A DNA stretch of 64,000 nucleotides from JAKLIX01 sp964605655 (GTDB taxonomy: Bacteria; Bacteroidota; Bacteroidia; Bacteroidales; CAIXZF01), in assembly GCA_964605655.1 (NCBI GenBank), contig CAZSDK010000006.1, positions 1-64,000 on the forward strand, read 5' to 3'. The notes below the pieces were generated by a model that did not search any database, was not told the origin of the DNA, and saw only the letters and a list, made by a program, of their open reading frames with translations. Below are positions 52,877 through 60,725 of the stretch, in pieces. The number at the start of each line of letters is the position of its first letter. The stretch's first letter is position 1. The position numbers were made by a program, and so were the translations under genes.

Positions 52877-54298
52877 TCAAACCACAACCCCTCTCGTCAC
52901 CCAGTCATAAGGTTCCGCCATGGTCTTCTCCACCTCTTCAATGGTTTTGGGGATGGGTTTGCCGAGCAGGCGGTGGCCGGTCTCGGTGATGAGAACATCG
53001 TCTTCGATGCGTATCCCGCCGAAGCCGAGGTATTTCTCCACCAGGTCGTAGTTGATGAAGGCAGTGTATTTGCCTTCTGAGCGAAACTGCCTCACCAGGG
53101 CCGGGATAAAATAGAGGCCCGGCTCCACGGTGATCACGAACCCGGGTTTGAGTGCCTTGCCCAGCCTGAGGTAGGCCGTGCCGAATCCTTCCGCCCTGCT
53201 GATGGTCTCGTCGTAGCCCACAAAATCCTCCCCGAGGCCTTCCATGTCGTGGACATCCATGCCGAGCATGTGTCCCAGCCCGTGGGGGAAAAACAGCGTA
53301 TGTGCTTCGGCGGCGACGGCCTCGTCCACATCCCCTTTCATCAGGCCGATGTCTTTCAGCGCCTGAGTCATGGTGCGGGCGGCAAGGAAATGCATGTCGA
53401 CATAGCGCACTCCCGGCTTCAGGTTTTTGATCACCGCCATATTGGCATCCAGCACGGCCTGGTAGATCTCTTTCTGCTGCTGACTGTAACGGCCACCTAC
53501 CGGCATGGTACGGGTGAAGTCGCTGGCGTACAGCATCTCCGTCTCCGCTCCCGCGTCGATCACCATGAGACGGCCCTCCGTGAGGATGTTGCCATGGTAG
53601 TGATTATGAAGCGTCTGTCCATCCATGCTGATGATGTTGGGGAAGGACACCGGTCCGCCCAGGGCGATGGAGATCCCTTCCAGGGCTCCGGATATCTCTC
53701 GTTCCATGACGCCCGGCCTGCACATCTTCATCCCCGTGGTATGCATGAGCCAGGCGATGTTGGCAGCTTTTTCCATCTCGGCGATCTCGAAGGCGTCTTT
53801 CACCTCCTTGAGCTTCACCACTGCTTTGATGAGTTCGACGGAGGCTTTTGACTTCAGTTCCGGGATGGGGAAGCCGAGCCATGCCGACATCTCAATTTTG
53901 GTCTCTGCCCGGTAAGGAGGCAAATAATGGACCTTTCTACCGGCGGCCAGTGCCTTCTGAAGGAAGGCGGCCAGATCATCATAGGGGGCAGCGTTGGGGA
54001 CACCAACTTCAGCGGCCAGGTCGGCTACCAGGGGCTGGTCTCCCATCCAGATGATGTCTTCCATCTCAAAGTCGTTGCTGAAGAGGTAGTCGCGGCCCTC
54101 GTCGATGTCGATGACCCCGGCGAAGCCCGGATGATAGAGACCGAAGAAATAGGCAAAGTGGCTGTCCTGACGGTAGGTATAGCCGTTGGACGGATAGTTG
54201 TAGGGCACTTCCTGGTTGCCGGGGAAGAGCGCGATGCCGGAGGATATGGCCTGCCGCAGCTTGTTGCGGCGCTCGATATAAAGTTCTTTGGGAAACAT
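52877..54298 (-). CDS. pepP: Xaa-Pro aminopeptidase (aminopeptidase P, M24B)
   Basis: Removes N-terminal residues before proline. The 473-residue protein has an AMP_N domain (about 1-140, starting MFPKELYIERRNKLRQ) and a pita-bread domain. Metal ligands appear in MVIDAGAETEMLYASDFTRT, FFPHGLGHMLGMDVHD, VITVEPGLYF and IRIEDDVLIT. Cytoplasmic; likely completes digestion of peptides released by the exported proteases. Divergent from the A1S_2505-like gene, with its own promoter. Confidence 0.94.
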   Translation of the reverse strand: MFPKELYIERRNKLRQAISSGIALFPGNQEVPYNYPSNGYTYRQDSHFAYFFGLYHPGFAGVIDIDEGRDYLFSNDFEMEDIIWMGDQPLVADLAAEVGVPNAAPYDDLAAFLQKALAAGRKVHYLPPYRAETKIEMSAWLGFPIPELKSKASVELIKAVVKLKEVKDAFEIAEMEKAANIAWLMHTTGMKMCRPGVMEREISGALEGISIALGGPVSFPNIISMDGQTLHNHYHGNILTEGRLMVIDAGAETEMLYASDFTRTMPVGGRYSQQQKEIYQAVLDANMAVIKNLKPGVRYVDMHFLAARTMTQALKDIGLMKGDVDEAVAAEAHTLFFPHGLGHMLGMDVHDMEGLGEDFVGYDETISRAEGFGTAYLRLGKALKPGFVITVEPGLYFIPALVRQFRSEGKYTAFINYDLVEKYLGFGGIRIEDDVLITETGHRLLGKPIPKTIEEVEKTMAEPYDWVTRGVVV

Positions 54299-54320
54299 GG
54301 GATAAATTTGTTTAGGACTT

Positions 54321-54328
54321 CAAAGGTA
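54321..54328 (-). promoter_or_regulatory. -7 promoter box of pepP
   Basis: CAAAGGTA on the plus strand reads TACCTTTG on the minus strand, 22 nt before the ATG. Confidence 0.6.
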
Positions 54329-54341
54329 AGGGACAATCTTT

Positions 54342-54404
54342 AACAAGTAAAAAGAACAAGTAATAGTATTATTACTTCTTACTGTTACTTGATATTATTA
54401 CTTT
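54342..54404. repeat. 13-bp repeat cluster, site 1
   Basis: AACAAGTAAAAAG and AACAAGTAATAGT (13 nt each) are followed by inverted copies that form the 32-bp block at 54372-54403. That block recurs exactly at 55080-55111. The cluster ends 7 nt before the A1S_2505-like ATG. Confidence 0.6.
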
Positions 54405-54410
54405 AGCAAC

Positions 54411-54809
54411 ATGGCTCCGCAACCGCCCTCCTTCACCCCCGACCCTATTGAGGTTTTAATGCCCAACGAGGTCTTCGTCTTTGGAAGTAATCTTGCCGGA
54501 CATCACGGGGCTGGAGCGGCGAGGGCAGCGCTCACACATTTTGGTGCGATATACGGACAAGGAGTGGGACTCCAGGGCCAGAGTTACGCGATACCCACCA
54601 TGCAGGGCGGTATCGATACTATCATCCCGTACGTTGAGGAGTTTATTCAATTTGCCAAGGAGCATCCTGAAAAGACCTTTTTTGTGACGCGTATCGGCTG
54701 CGGAATTGCCGGGTTCACCGACGGGCAGATAGCCCCCTTGTTCAAGAATGCCCTGGCCTTACCCAATGTTCGTCTCCCGGAATCCTTCGTAAGAGTGCTA
54801 AAAAAGTAA
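54411..54809 (+). CDS. A1S_2505-like conserved protein
   Basis: 132 residues that match, from memory, the phage-related A1S_2505 family: PNEVFVFGSNLAGHHGAGAA at about 18-37, then GAIYGQGVGLQGQSYAIPT and FFVTRIGCGIAGFTDGQIAP. The pattern (GSN...G.GAA; GCG.AG) resembles macro-domain-like nucleotide-binding folds, but the biochemical role is unknown. It sits alone between two sets of 13-bp repeats and is bracketed by a 32-bp direct repeat, suggesting a small cassette. Confidence 0.85.
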   Translation: MAPQPPSFTPDPIEVLMPNEVFVFGSNLAGHHGAGAARAALTHFGAIYGQGVGLQGQSYAIPTMQGGIDTIIPYVEEFIQFAKEHPEKTFFVTRIGCGIAGFTDGQIAPLFKNALALPNVRLPESFVRVLKK

Positions 54810-54834
54810 GTGTAACAAGGAATAGTATCAGGCC

Positions 54835-54994
54835 TAAATTTGTCTCTGATTTTCCATTCTGCTCCTTGATGGTGGAATAAAAACCACATTAGGAGCAAAA
54901 TAAAGCAATAGAATTAACAAAAAAGTACGGTACTCTGCCAAAAGGATACTCATGCTCCTATTGGTTCTATTGTGGTGAAAAAAATCAAAATTTT
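54835..54994 (+). ncRNA. candidate structured RNA segment
   Basis: TAAATTTG at 54835-54842 matches the -7 consensus, yet no plus-strand gene follows. Downstream, TAGGAGCA (54890-54897) can pair with TGCTCCT (54860-54866) or with TGCTCCTA (54953-54960). CAATAGAA (54906-54913) can pair with TTCTATTG (54965-54972). The second option gives an interleaved, pseudoknot-like arrangement. AGTAC-G-GTACT (54924-54934) is a further palindrome. Transcription is not shown. Confidence 0.3.
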
Positions 54995-54999
54995 CATCA

Positions 55000-55111
55000 A
55001 AGAATAGGAACAAGGAATAATAACAAGGAATAATAACAAGTGATAGTATCAAGGAATAGTATCAAGGAATAAGTCCTTTTTACTTCTTACTGTTACTTGA
55101 TATTATTACTT
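55000..55111. repeat. 13-bp tandem repeat cluster, site 2
   Basis: AAGGAATAATAAC occurs twice (55012-55037), then AAGTGATAGTATC, AAGGAATAGTATC and AAGGAATAAGTCC, all 13 nt and contiguous to 55076, with a 12-nt relative before them. The exact 32-bp block shared with site 1 follows (55080-55111) and includes the stop codon of the ABC gene. Confidence 0.75.
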
Positions 55112-56866
55112 ATCTCTCCCCTGCATCAGAAGTTGGATGGCATCGGCGAAGGAGCCGGCGGCCTGTATCTTGCCATCGTTGACAAAGAAGATCTCGTCGG
55201 CGTTCTCTATGGTATTCAGGCGGTGGGCGATGATCACCCGGGTGGTGGTGGCTGGAAGGTTCCTGAGTATTTCTTCCAGCTGCTGCTCGGTCACGGTGTC
55301 GATGTTGGCCGTGGCCTCATCGAGGATGAGCAGGTCGGGCTTGCGTAAGATGGCCCTCATAAAGGCTATGATCTGCTTCTGTCCCAGGCTGATGCCGTCG
55401 CCAGACACCTGCACAGGGGTGTCGAGGCCCTGCTCAAAGCGTTGCAGCAGTCCGCCCAGCTTCAGGTCTTCTATCACCTTCTCCAGCCGGTCCATGCTCA
55501 GGCCGGAACATTCGGTGTTCCCGTAGATGATGTTGTCCCTCACAGTGCCTGAGAAAAGCAGGGGATCCTGAAGGATAAACCCTATCCCTGCCGCCCGTTC
55601 ACAGGGGGTGTAGGAGCGTATGTCCCTGCCAAGGAAGAGGATGCTGCCTTTGGTGGCATCATACAGCCTGGCGATGAGGGAAGCGGTGGTGGTCTTCCCC
55701 CCTCCTGTAGGCCCCACAAAAGCATAGGTCCTGCCTCTCTCCAGGGTAAAACTCACCTTATCCAGCACCTCCTTTCCCTGGGGATAGGTGAAGGATACGT
55801 CCCTGAACTCGAGGACAGAAGGGCTCCTGCCTTCACCCGGGTCGGGGACGAGCTGGAGGTCGTTCTCGAGGGAAAGTAGGTAGGAGATCCGGTCCCATGC
55901 CGCCAGGGCCAGCTGGAAGTTCGCCCAGAGGGCCGCGATATGTCGCAGGGGGTTGTAAAAACTGGCGATATAGGAAAGGAAGCTGATGAGGAGTCCCAGG
56001 GTGAAATGCCCCCTGAGGATCAGCCAGATGCCGAAAGCAAGCACGATGAGCTGGCCGATGTTAGAGGCAAAGGTGTAGACCGGTGCCAGGATGGTGTTGG
56101 CGATGCCGGCCCTGACAGACTGCCGGTAGTTGTCGCGGTTGGCCTGCGCGAAACGTCTGCGAAAATAGTCTCTTCTGTCGAAGGCCACCACCACCCTGAA
56201 GTTGGCCAGGCTCTCCTGTATCTCGGCCGACAGGCCACCCAGGCTCTTCAGGCTGGCTTCGTTCTTCCTCCTGATCCATGGGGAGAGGCCACGGGTGATG
56301 ACCCAGAGGAGGAGGGCCGGTGACAGCGCCGCCAGCCCCAGGGGCAGGTCGACGATCAACAGGATGATGCCTGCCCCGGTCATGGTGATCAGCCCGCCGA
56401 TAAACTGCATCAGCGACTGTGAGAAAAACTGGTTTACCTTGTCGGTGTCGTTGTTGATGCGTGAGATGAGGTCTCCGGCCTTGTTCTGGTTGAAAAACTC
56501 GAGGGGCAGCTCCTGGAGCTTGTTGAACACGGTGTTCCGCAGCCGGTAGAGCATGCGCTGGCCGATGCCGCCCATCATTTGCATCTGGTAGTAGTTGACG
56601 ACAAAGGCCGTGGCATACATGACGAGCAGTATCCCGGCATACAACAGCACGCCATGATAGTCTTTGGCTTGTACGTAGGTGTCGATGGTGTATCCGACCA
56701 GGTAGGGCCCGAGAAGGGTCAGCCCGGCGTTGAGGAGGATGGCGGCAAAAGCGATGGTGATGTTTCTGCGCTCTTCGCTGATGATCACCAGCAACTTCCT
56801 GAGGGAAGCGATCACGGGAAGTCTCCCGGACCCTTTGTCCGACTGTCTGTTCAGATCATAGTTCAT
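55106..56866 (-). CDS. ABC exporter half-transporter, catalytic Walker B subunit
   Basis: 586 residues from ATG 56866 (MNYDLNRQSDKGS); the longer frame to 57004 runs through the upstream gene. The six-helix ABC exporter domain (about 30-330) is followed by an ATPase domain with Walker A GPTGGGKTT (about 385), Walker B LLILDEATANID with the catalytic Glu, and H-loop VIIAHRLNTI. The signature is degenerate (GISLGQKQ instead of LSGGQ). It pairs with the upstream ABC gene, which it overlaps by 11 nt, to form a heterodimer. Substrate unknown. Confidence 0.92.
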   Translation of the reverse strand: MNYDLNRQSDKGSGRLPVIASLRKLLVIISEERRNITIAFAAILLNAGLTLLGPYLVGYTIDTYVQAKDYHGVLLYAGILLVMYATAFVVNYYQMQMMGGIGQRMLYRLRNTVFNKLQELPLEFFNQNKAGDLISRINNDTDKVNQFFSQSLMQFIGGLITMTGAGIILLIVDLPLGLAALSPALLLWVITRGLSPWIRRKNEASLKSLGGLSAEIQESLANFRVVVAFDRRDYFRRRFAQANRDNYRQSVRAGIANTILAPVYTFASNIGQLIVLAFGIWLILRGHFTLGLLISFLSYIASFYNPLRHIAALWANFQLALAAWDRISYLLSLENDLQLVPDPGEGRSPSVLEFRDVSFTYPQGKEVLDKVSFTLERGRTYAFVGPTGGGKTTTASLIARLYDATKGSILFLGRDIRSYTPCERAAGIGFILQDPLLFSGTVRDNIIYGNTECSGLSMDRLEKVIEDLKLGGLLQRFEQGLDTPVQVSGDGISLGQKQIIAFMRAILRKPDLLILDEATANIDTVTEQQLEEILRNLPATTTRVIIAHRLNTIENADEIFFVNDGKIQAAGSFADAIQLLMQGRDK

Positions 56867-58604
56867 AATGCCGGGTGCTTCTTTGTGAACGATAGATCTG
56901 GACATATTCCGGCGAGCTGCCGAGCAGCTCCTCATGGGTGCCCGCGGCCAGGATCTCTCCTTCCATGAGCAGGATGATCTGGTCAAAATGAACCACGGGG
57001 GCAATCTTCTGGGTGACGGAGATCAGGGTCAGCTCCGGGTAGTTTTTCTGGATGTTGCTGAGGATTCGGTCCTCGGTCTTCCTGTCGACCCTCGAGGTGA
57101 AGTCGTCGAGCAGCAGTATCCTGGGTTGTATCGCCAGGGCACGGGCCAGCATGATCCGCTGTTTCTGTCCTCCCGAGAGGCTGCTGCCCCTTTCCGCCAC
57201 TACGGTGTCCAGCTTCTCCGGCAGGGTCTCCACGAATTTCAGCAGCTCGGCCGTCTCAATGGCTTTCCATAGCGCGTCTTCCGTCACCCTGTCGCTGAAG
57301 GCGATGTTCTCTCTCAGGCTCATGTTGAAGATCACGCTGTCCTGGAACACAAAACCGATCTGCTGGTGGAAGACTTCCGCAGCATAGTCCTCTATGGGCA
57401 CCCCGTCGATTTCCATGGTCCCCGAATCGGGAGGGATGATACGGGTGAGCAGGTAGAGCAGCTGGCTTTTTCCGGCTGCGGTTGGGCCGATGATGGCTGT
57501 CCTGCTTCCTGCTTTTATGGCAAGTGAAAGATCCTTCAGCACGGGTTTCTTTCCATAGCTCAGTGACACGTCTTTGAGCACGATGTCGCCGCTGATGGCC
57601 GAACGCACCGTCCCGGTCTCTGCCGGCAGCGGCTCATCCAGAACGGTCTTGATCCTGCCGTAGGAGGCGGTGGCCGAGGCGATGATGTTGCTCATAAAGC
57701 CGATCATCATCACCGGGAAAATGAGCATCACCAGGTAGCTGTTAAAGGCGGCGAAGTCGCCGAGCGACAGGGAACCGGCTACCACCAGGTGTCCGCCCAG
57801 GGCGAGGATTACGACCACCGCCAGGTTGGAGACGAACATGATGATGGGTATCAGGGTGGAAAACAGGCGGACGATGGACAGACCCAGGTCGCGGGATTCC
57901 ATATTCTTCTCCATGAACTTCTGATTCTCAGGCTGCTGGGAATTCAGAACCCGGATGAGGGCAGCGCCGAGGATGCTTTCGTTGATGATACGGTTGAGTG
58001 CATCGATGACTTCCCGGCTCTTCCTGAAGATGACCCTCACCTTGCGGAAGACGATGAAGAAGGCGGTGGCGATGATGGGCACGATGGCAAGGACGGCCAG
58101 CGCCAGCCGGACGTTGATGGTAATCAGCATGAAGGCCGCCCCGGCGATGACAAAGAGGGAGGAGATGATGGTGACAAAAGCCTGGGATACGAACATCTTC
58201 ACCGAGTCCATGTCGGAGGTCAGGTTGGTGAGCAGTTTGGAAGGGTTGGAGCCGAGGATATAGGTGTAGCTTTGGTGTGACAGTTTTCCGGCCAGCTTGT
58301 TCCGCAGATCTTTGGCCACTTTCTCGGCGGTCAGGGTCTGCATGATGCCCTGAAGGAGGGTGACCACAAAGATGCCTGTTCCGGCCAGAAGGAACTCCAG
58401 GATCACCGTGGTGAGGTCGAAGCGGCCGGCAGAGAAGGCATCGATGCTTCGGGAGATGATCTTGGGTATGAGCAGGTTGATGCTGCTGGCTCCCAGGGCC
58501 AGGATGACCAGAGCGGCGACGGTTCCCTTGTATGGGATGAGCACGCGGAACAACCCGGGTTTCGGTTTGGAAGGAGGGCCGGATTGTTTGGAGGAGGGAG
58601 GCAT
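56856..58604 (-). CDS. ABC exporter half-transporter, degenerate Walker B subunit
   Basis: 582 residues with six helices (about 30-320) and an ATPase domain. Walker A is GPTAAGKSQ and the signature SLSGGQKQR is canonical. The residue after the Walker B aspartate is Asp, not Glu (ILLLDDFTS), and the switch histidine is replaced (LISVTQKIA). This complements the partner's degenerate signature, as in heterodimeric exporters with one consensus and one degenerate ATP site. Its stop lies inside the start of the partner gene. Candidate substrates are lipids or drugs. Confidence 0.92.
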   Translation of the reverse strand: MPPSSKQSGPPSKPKPGLFRVLIPYKGTVAALVILALGASSINLLIPKIISRSIDAFSAGRFDLTTVILEFLLAGTGIFVVTLLQGIMQTLTAEKVAKDLRNKLAGKLSHQSYTYILGSNPSKLLTNLTSDMDSVKMFVSQAFVTIISSLFVIAGAAFMLITINVRLALAVLAIVPIIATAFFIVFRKVRVIFRKSREVIDALNRIINESILGAALIRVLNSQQPENQKFMEKNMESRDLGLSIVRLFSTLIPIIMFVSNLAVVVILALGGHLVVAGSLSLGDFAAFNSYLVMLIFPVMMIGFMSNIIASATASYGRIKTVLDEPLPAETGTVRSAISGDIVLKDVSLSYGKKPVLKDLSLAIKAGSRTAIIGPTAAGKSQLLYLLTRIIPPDSGTMEIDGVPIEDYAAEVFHQQIGFVFQDSVIFNMSLRENIAFSDRVTEDALWKAIETAELLKFVETLPEKLDTVVAERGSSLSGGQKQRIMLARALAIQPRILLLDDFTSRVDRKTEDRILSNIQKNYPELTLISVTQKIAPVVHFDQIILLMEGEILAAGTHEELLGSSPEYVQIYRSQRSTRHYEL

Positions 58605-58623
58605 GAGGGAGGTGAGAAAATTG

Positions 58624-58662
58624 AAGTAATAGTATCAAGTAAAAGTATGAAGTACAAGTACT
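58624..58662. repeat. 13-bp tandem repeat cluster, site 3
   Basis: AAGTAATAGTATC, AAGTAAAAGTATG and AAGTACAAGTACT (58624-58662) are three contiguous 13-nt units of the same family seen at 54.3 and 55.0 kb. They occupy the short gap between the ABC gene and rdgB and end at the rdgB stop. Confidence 0.7.
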
Positions 58663-59288
58663 TAATTCCTTTTCACTTCACTTGTACCTTCAGTTTTATA
58701 CCCTTTCCCTTGTAAATGCTCCACCAGCAGCCTTATGGCTTGTCCGCGGTGGCTGAGGCGGTTCTTTTCTTCGAGGTCCATCTCGGCAAAAGTGTGTTCA
58801 GAGTTATCTGGTTGGAAAACAGGATCGTAGCCAAAACCACCGGTTCCGCGGCGGCCGGTAAGGATCTTACCTTCCATATATCCTTCGAAATAATGGGTGA
58901 CACCGCCGCTCAACAGGCAGATCACGGTGCGGAAGACGCCCTTGCGGTTGGTGATACCGTCCATCTCACGGAGCAGCTTGTCTATGTTATCGTCGAATGA
59001 ACAGCCTTCCCCGGCATAGCGTGCGGAATAGACTCCGGGGCCACCGTTGAGTGCTTCCACCTCCAGCCCGGTATCGTCGGCGAAGCCGTCGATGGCATAT
59101 TTTTCGTGCAGGTACATGACCTTTTGCAAGGCATTGCCCTGCAGGGTGTCGGCGGTCTCAGGGATGTCTTCCCTGCAGCCCAGGTCGGCCAGGCCTATCA
59201 CTTCGACGGCAGCACCGGAAGTTGCCAGGGCAGTCTGTATCTCTTTCAGTTTGTGAGGGTTGTTGGTGGCAAATACGAGTTTCACCAT
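58662..59288 (-). CDS. rdgB: XTP/dITP pyrophosphatase (RdgB/HAM1)
   Basis: Hydrolyses non-canonical purine triphosphates to monophosphates, keeping ITP/XTP out of DNA and RNA. 208 residues with FATNNPHKLKEI at the start, DGFADDTGLEVEALNGGPGVYSARYAGEG, GGFGYDPVFQPD and a closing KNRLSHRGQAI. The last ~12 residues run past the family's usual end. Downstream of nuoN by about 50 nt on the same strand. Confidence 0.95.
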   Translation of the reverse strand: MVKLVFATNNPHKLKEIQTALATSGAAVEVIGLADLGCREDIPETADTLQGNALQKVMYLHEKYAIDGFADDTGLEVEALNGGPGVYSARYAGEGCSFDDNIDKLLREMDGITNRKGVFRTVICLLSGGVTHYFEGYMEGKILTGRRGTGGFGYDPVFQPDNSEHTFAEMDLEEKNRLSHRGQAIRLLVEHLQGKGYKTEGTSEVKRN

Positions 59289-59339
59289 AAAACAGGAGGC
59301 TAAGAGGGTTGGTTTTCAGGATGGATCATTGGAAAGTCA

Positions 59340-60716
59340 TTACCAGCGGGTCAGGCAGTTCGGACAGAGGCCGAGGAAGAGGATCAGCATGCCGCAGAGG
59401 AGGAGGACGATGACGGTGGTAAGGGGCAAGTGCAGGGACCTGGGTTCTTCTTTAGAGGAATAGATAAAACGCAGGACAGAGAAATAGTAATAGATCCCAA
59501 CCAGGGCCATGATGATGGCGAAGAGGGTGATCCACACAAAATGCTGACCGATGGCCTGAAAGAAAGCCAGGTATTTGGCGAAGAACCCCGCCAGGGGCGG
59601 GATGCCGGCCAGGGACAGGAGGGAGAGGGTGAGCATGACGGCCAGGAAGGGATGACGCCGCCACAGCCCGGTGAATATCTCTATCTGTTCCGACCCGGCG
59701 GTCTGTCTTTTCACGGTAAAGAGGATGCTGAAGGCCATCAGGGTGGCGAGGCCGTAAGTGAAGGTGTAGTAGAGGAGGGTGGAAGAGGCCGCGGGGTCGG
59801 CCACCAGGATGATGAGCATGAGAAAGCCGCTGTTGGCGATGCCTGAGTATGCCAGCAACCTCTTGAAGCTGGTCTGCCACAAGGCGGTGAGGTTGCCCAC
59901 GGCCAAAGTAAGGAAGGTGATGATCCAGAGCATCCACATGAGGGAGTCGGGAAGGGGGATGAGGGCCTGGTCGAGGAGGCGCCAGAGGGCGGCGATGCCG
60001 GCGGTCTTCACCACCGTGGCCATGAAGGCGGTGATGAGGGTGGGTGAGCCTTCGTATACGTCGGGGCTCCAGAAATGAAAAGGTGCTGCGGCCACCTTGA
60101 AGGTCATCCCGATGAAGATCATGATGAGCCCGGAGATATACAGGGGCGACCTCTGGCTGAGCTGCTGAAAGGCATACTCCCTGATGACATCCAGGTCGAA
60201 GGAGGCCGTGAGCCCATACACCAGCGCGATACCGAACAGGAGGAATGCGGAGGCAAAGGAACCGAGAACATAGTACTTGAAAGAAGCTTCGTTGGAACGG
60301 TAGCTGAACTTCTTGCTGCCCGATAGTATATATAATGGTATGGAAAGTATCTCGATACCCAGGAATAACACCACCATGTTGTGAAAGGACACCATGAGCA
60401 GGGCGCCGGTGAGGGAGAACAACATGAGGGCAAAGTTCTCGGCCACATGATGCTCCATGGCGTCATAATATTCTATCCCCAGGAGGAAGATGAGGGCGGT
60501 GAGCAGGACCATGACGAGGCTGAAGGAGGAAGCAAAATGGTCGAACACGATCATATCCTTCAGTATTTCCGTCTGCTGTCCGGTTCCTGTCAGCAGGAAG
60601 AAGGCGGCCAGGGCCAGGGTAGTGATCCCCAGGGGAGCCAGCAGGGCCTTCTGTTTTCCCAGTCCCACGAAGAGGATCAGGATCCCTGAGGCAGCAAGTA
60701 TGATGAGGGATATCAT
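59340..60716 (-). CDS. nuoN: NADH-quinone oxidoreductase subunit N
   Basis: 458-residue proton-pumping antiporter-like membrane subunit of respiratory complex I with about fourteen helices. The conserved part includes LFLGIEILSIPLYIL, FKYYVLGSFASAFLLFGIALVYG, GMTFKVAAAPFHFWSPDVYEG and LLAYSGIANSGFL. It lies 9 nt after nuoM, last in the nuoL-M-N run. The C-terminus ends PNCLTRW. Confidence 0.95.
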   Translation of the reverse strand: MISLIILAASGILILFVGLGKQKALLAPLGITTLALAAFFLLTGTGQQTEILKDMIVFDHFASSFSLVMVLLTALIFLLGIEYYDAMEHHVAENFALMLFSLTGALLMVSFHNMVVLFLGIEILSIPLYILSGSKKFSYRSNEASFKYYVLGSFASAFLLFGIALVYGLTASFDLDVIREYAFQQLSQRSPLYISGLIMIFIGMTFKVAAAPFHFWSPDVYEGSPTLITAFMATVVKTAGIAALWRLLDQALIPLPDSLMWMLWIITFLTLAVGNLTALWQTSFKRLLAYSGIANSGFLMLIILVADPAASSTLLYYTFTYGLATLMAFSILFTVKRQTAGSEQIEIFTGLWRRHPFLAVMLTLSLLSLAGIPPLAGFFAKYLAFFQAIGQHFVWITLFAIIMALVGIYYYFSVLRFIYSSKEEPRSLHLPLTTVIVLLLCGMLILFLGLCPNCLTRW

Positions 60717-60725
60717 GAGCGTGGG

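Noticed and set aside
54834..55052. 72-codon minus-strand frame
   Set aside because: Covers the AT-rich repeat and structured spacer; hydrophobic filler with no ribosome-binding signal.
52532..55111. CRISPR-like arrays
   Set aside because: The 104-bp and 13-bp repeats are not regularly spaced by unique spacers and no cas gene is present.
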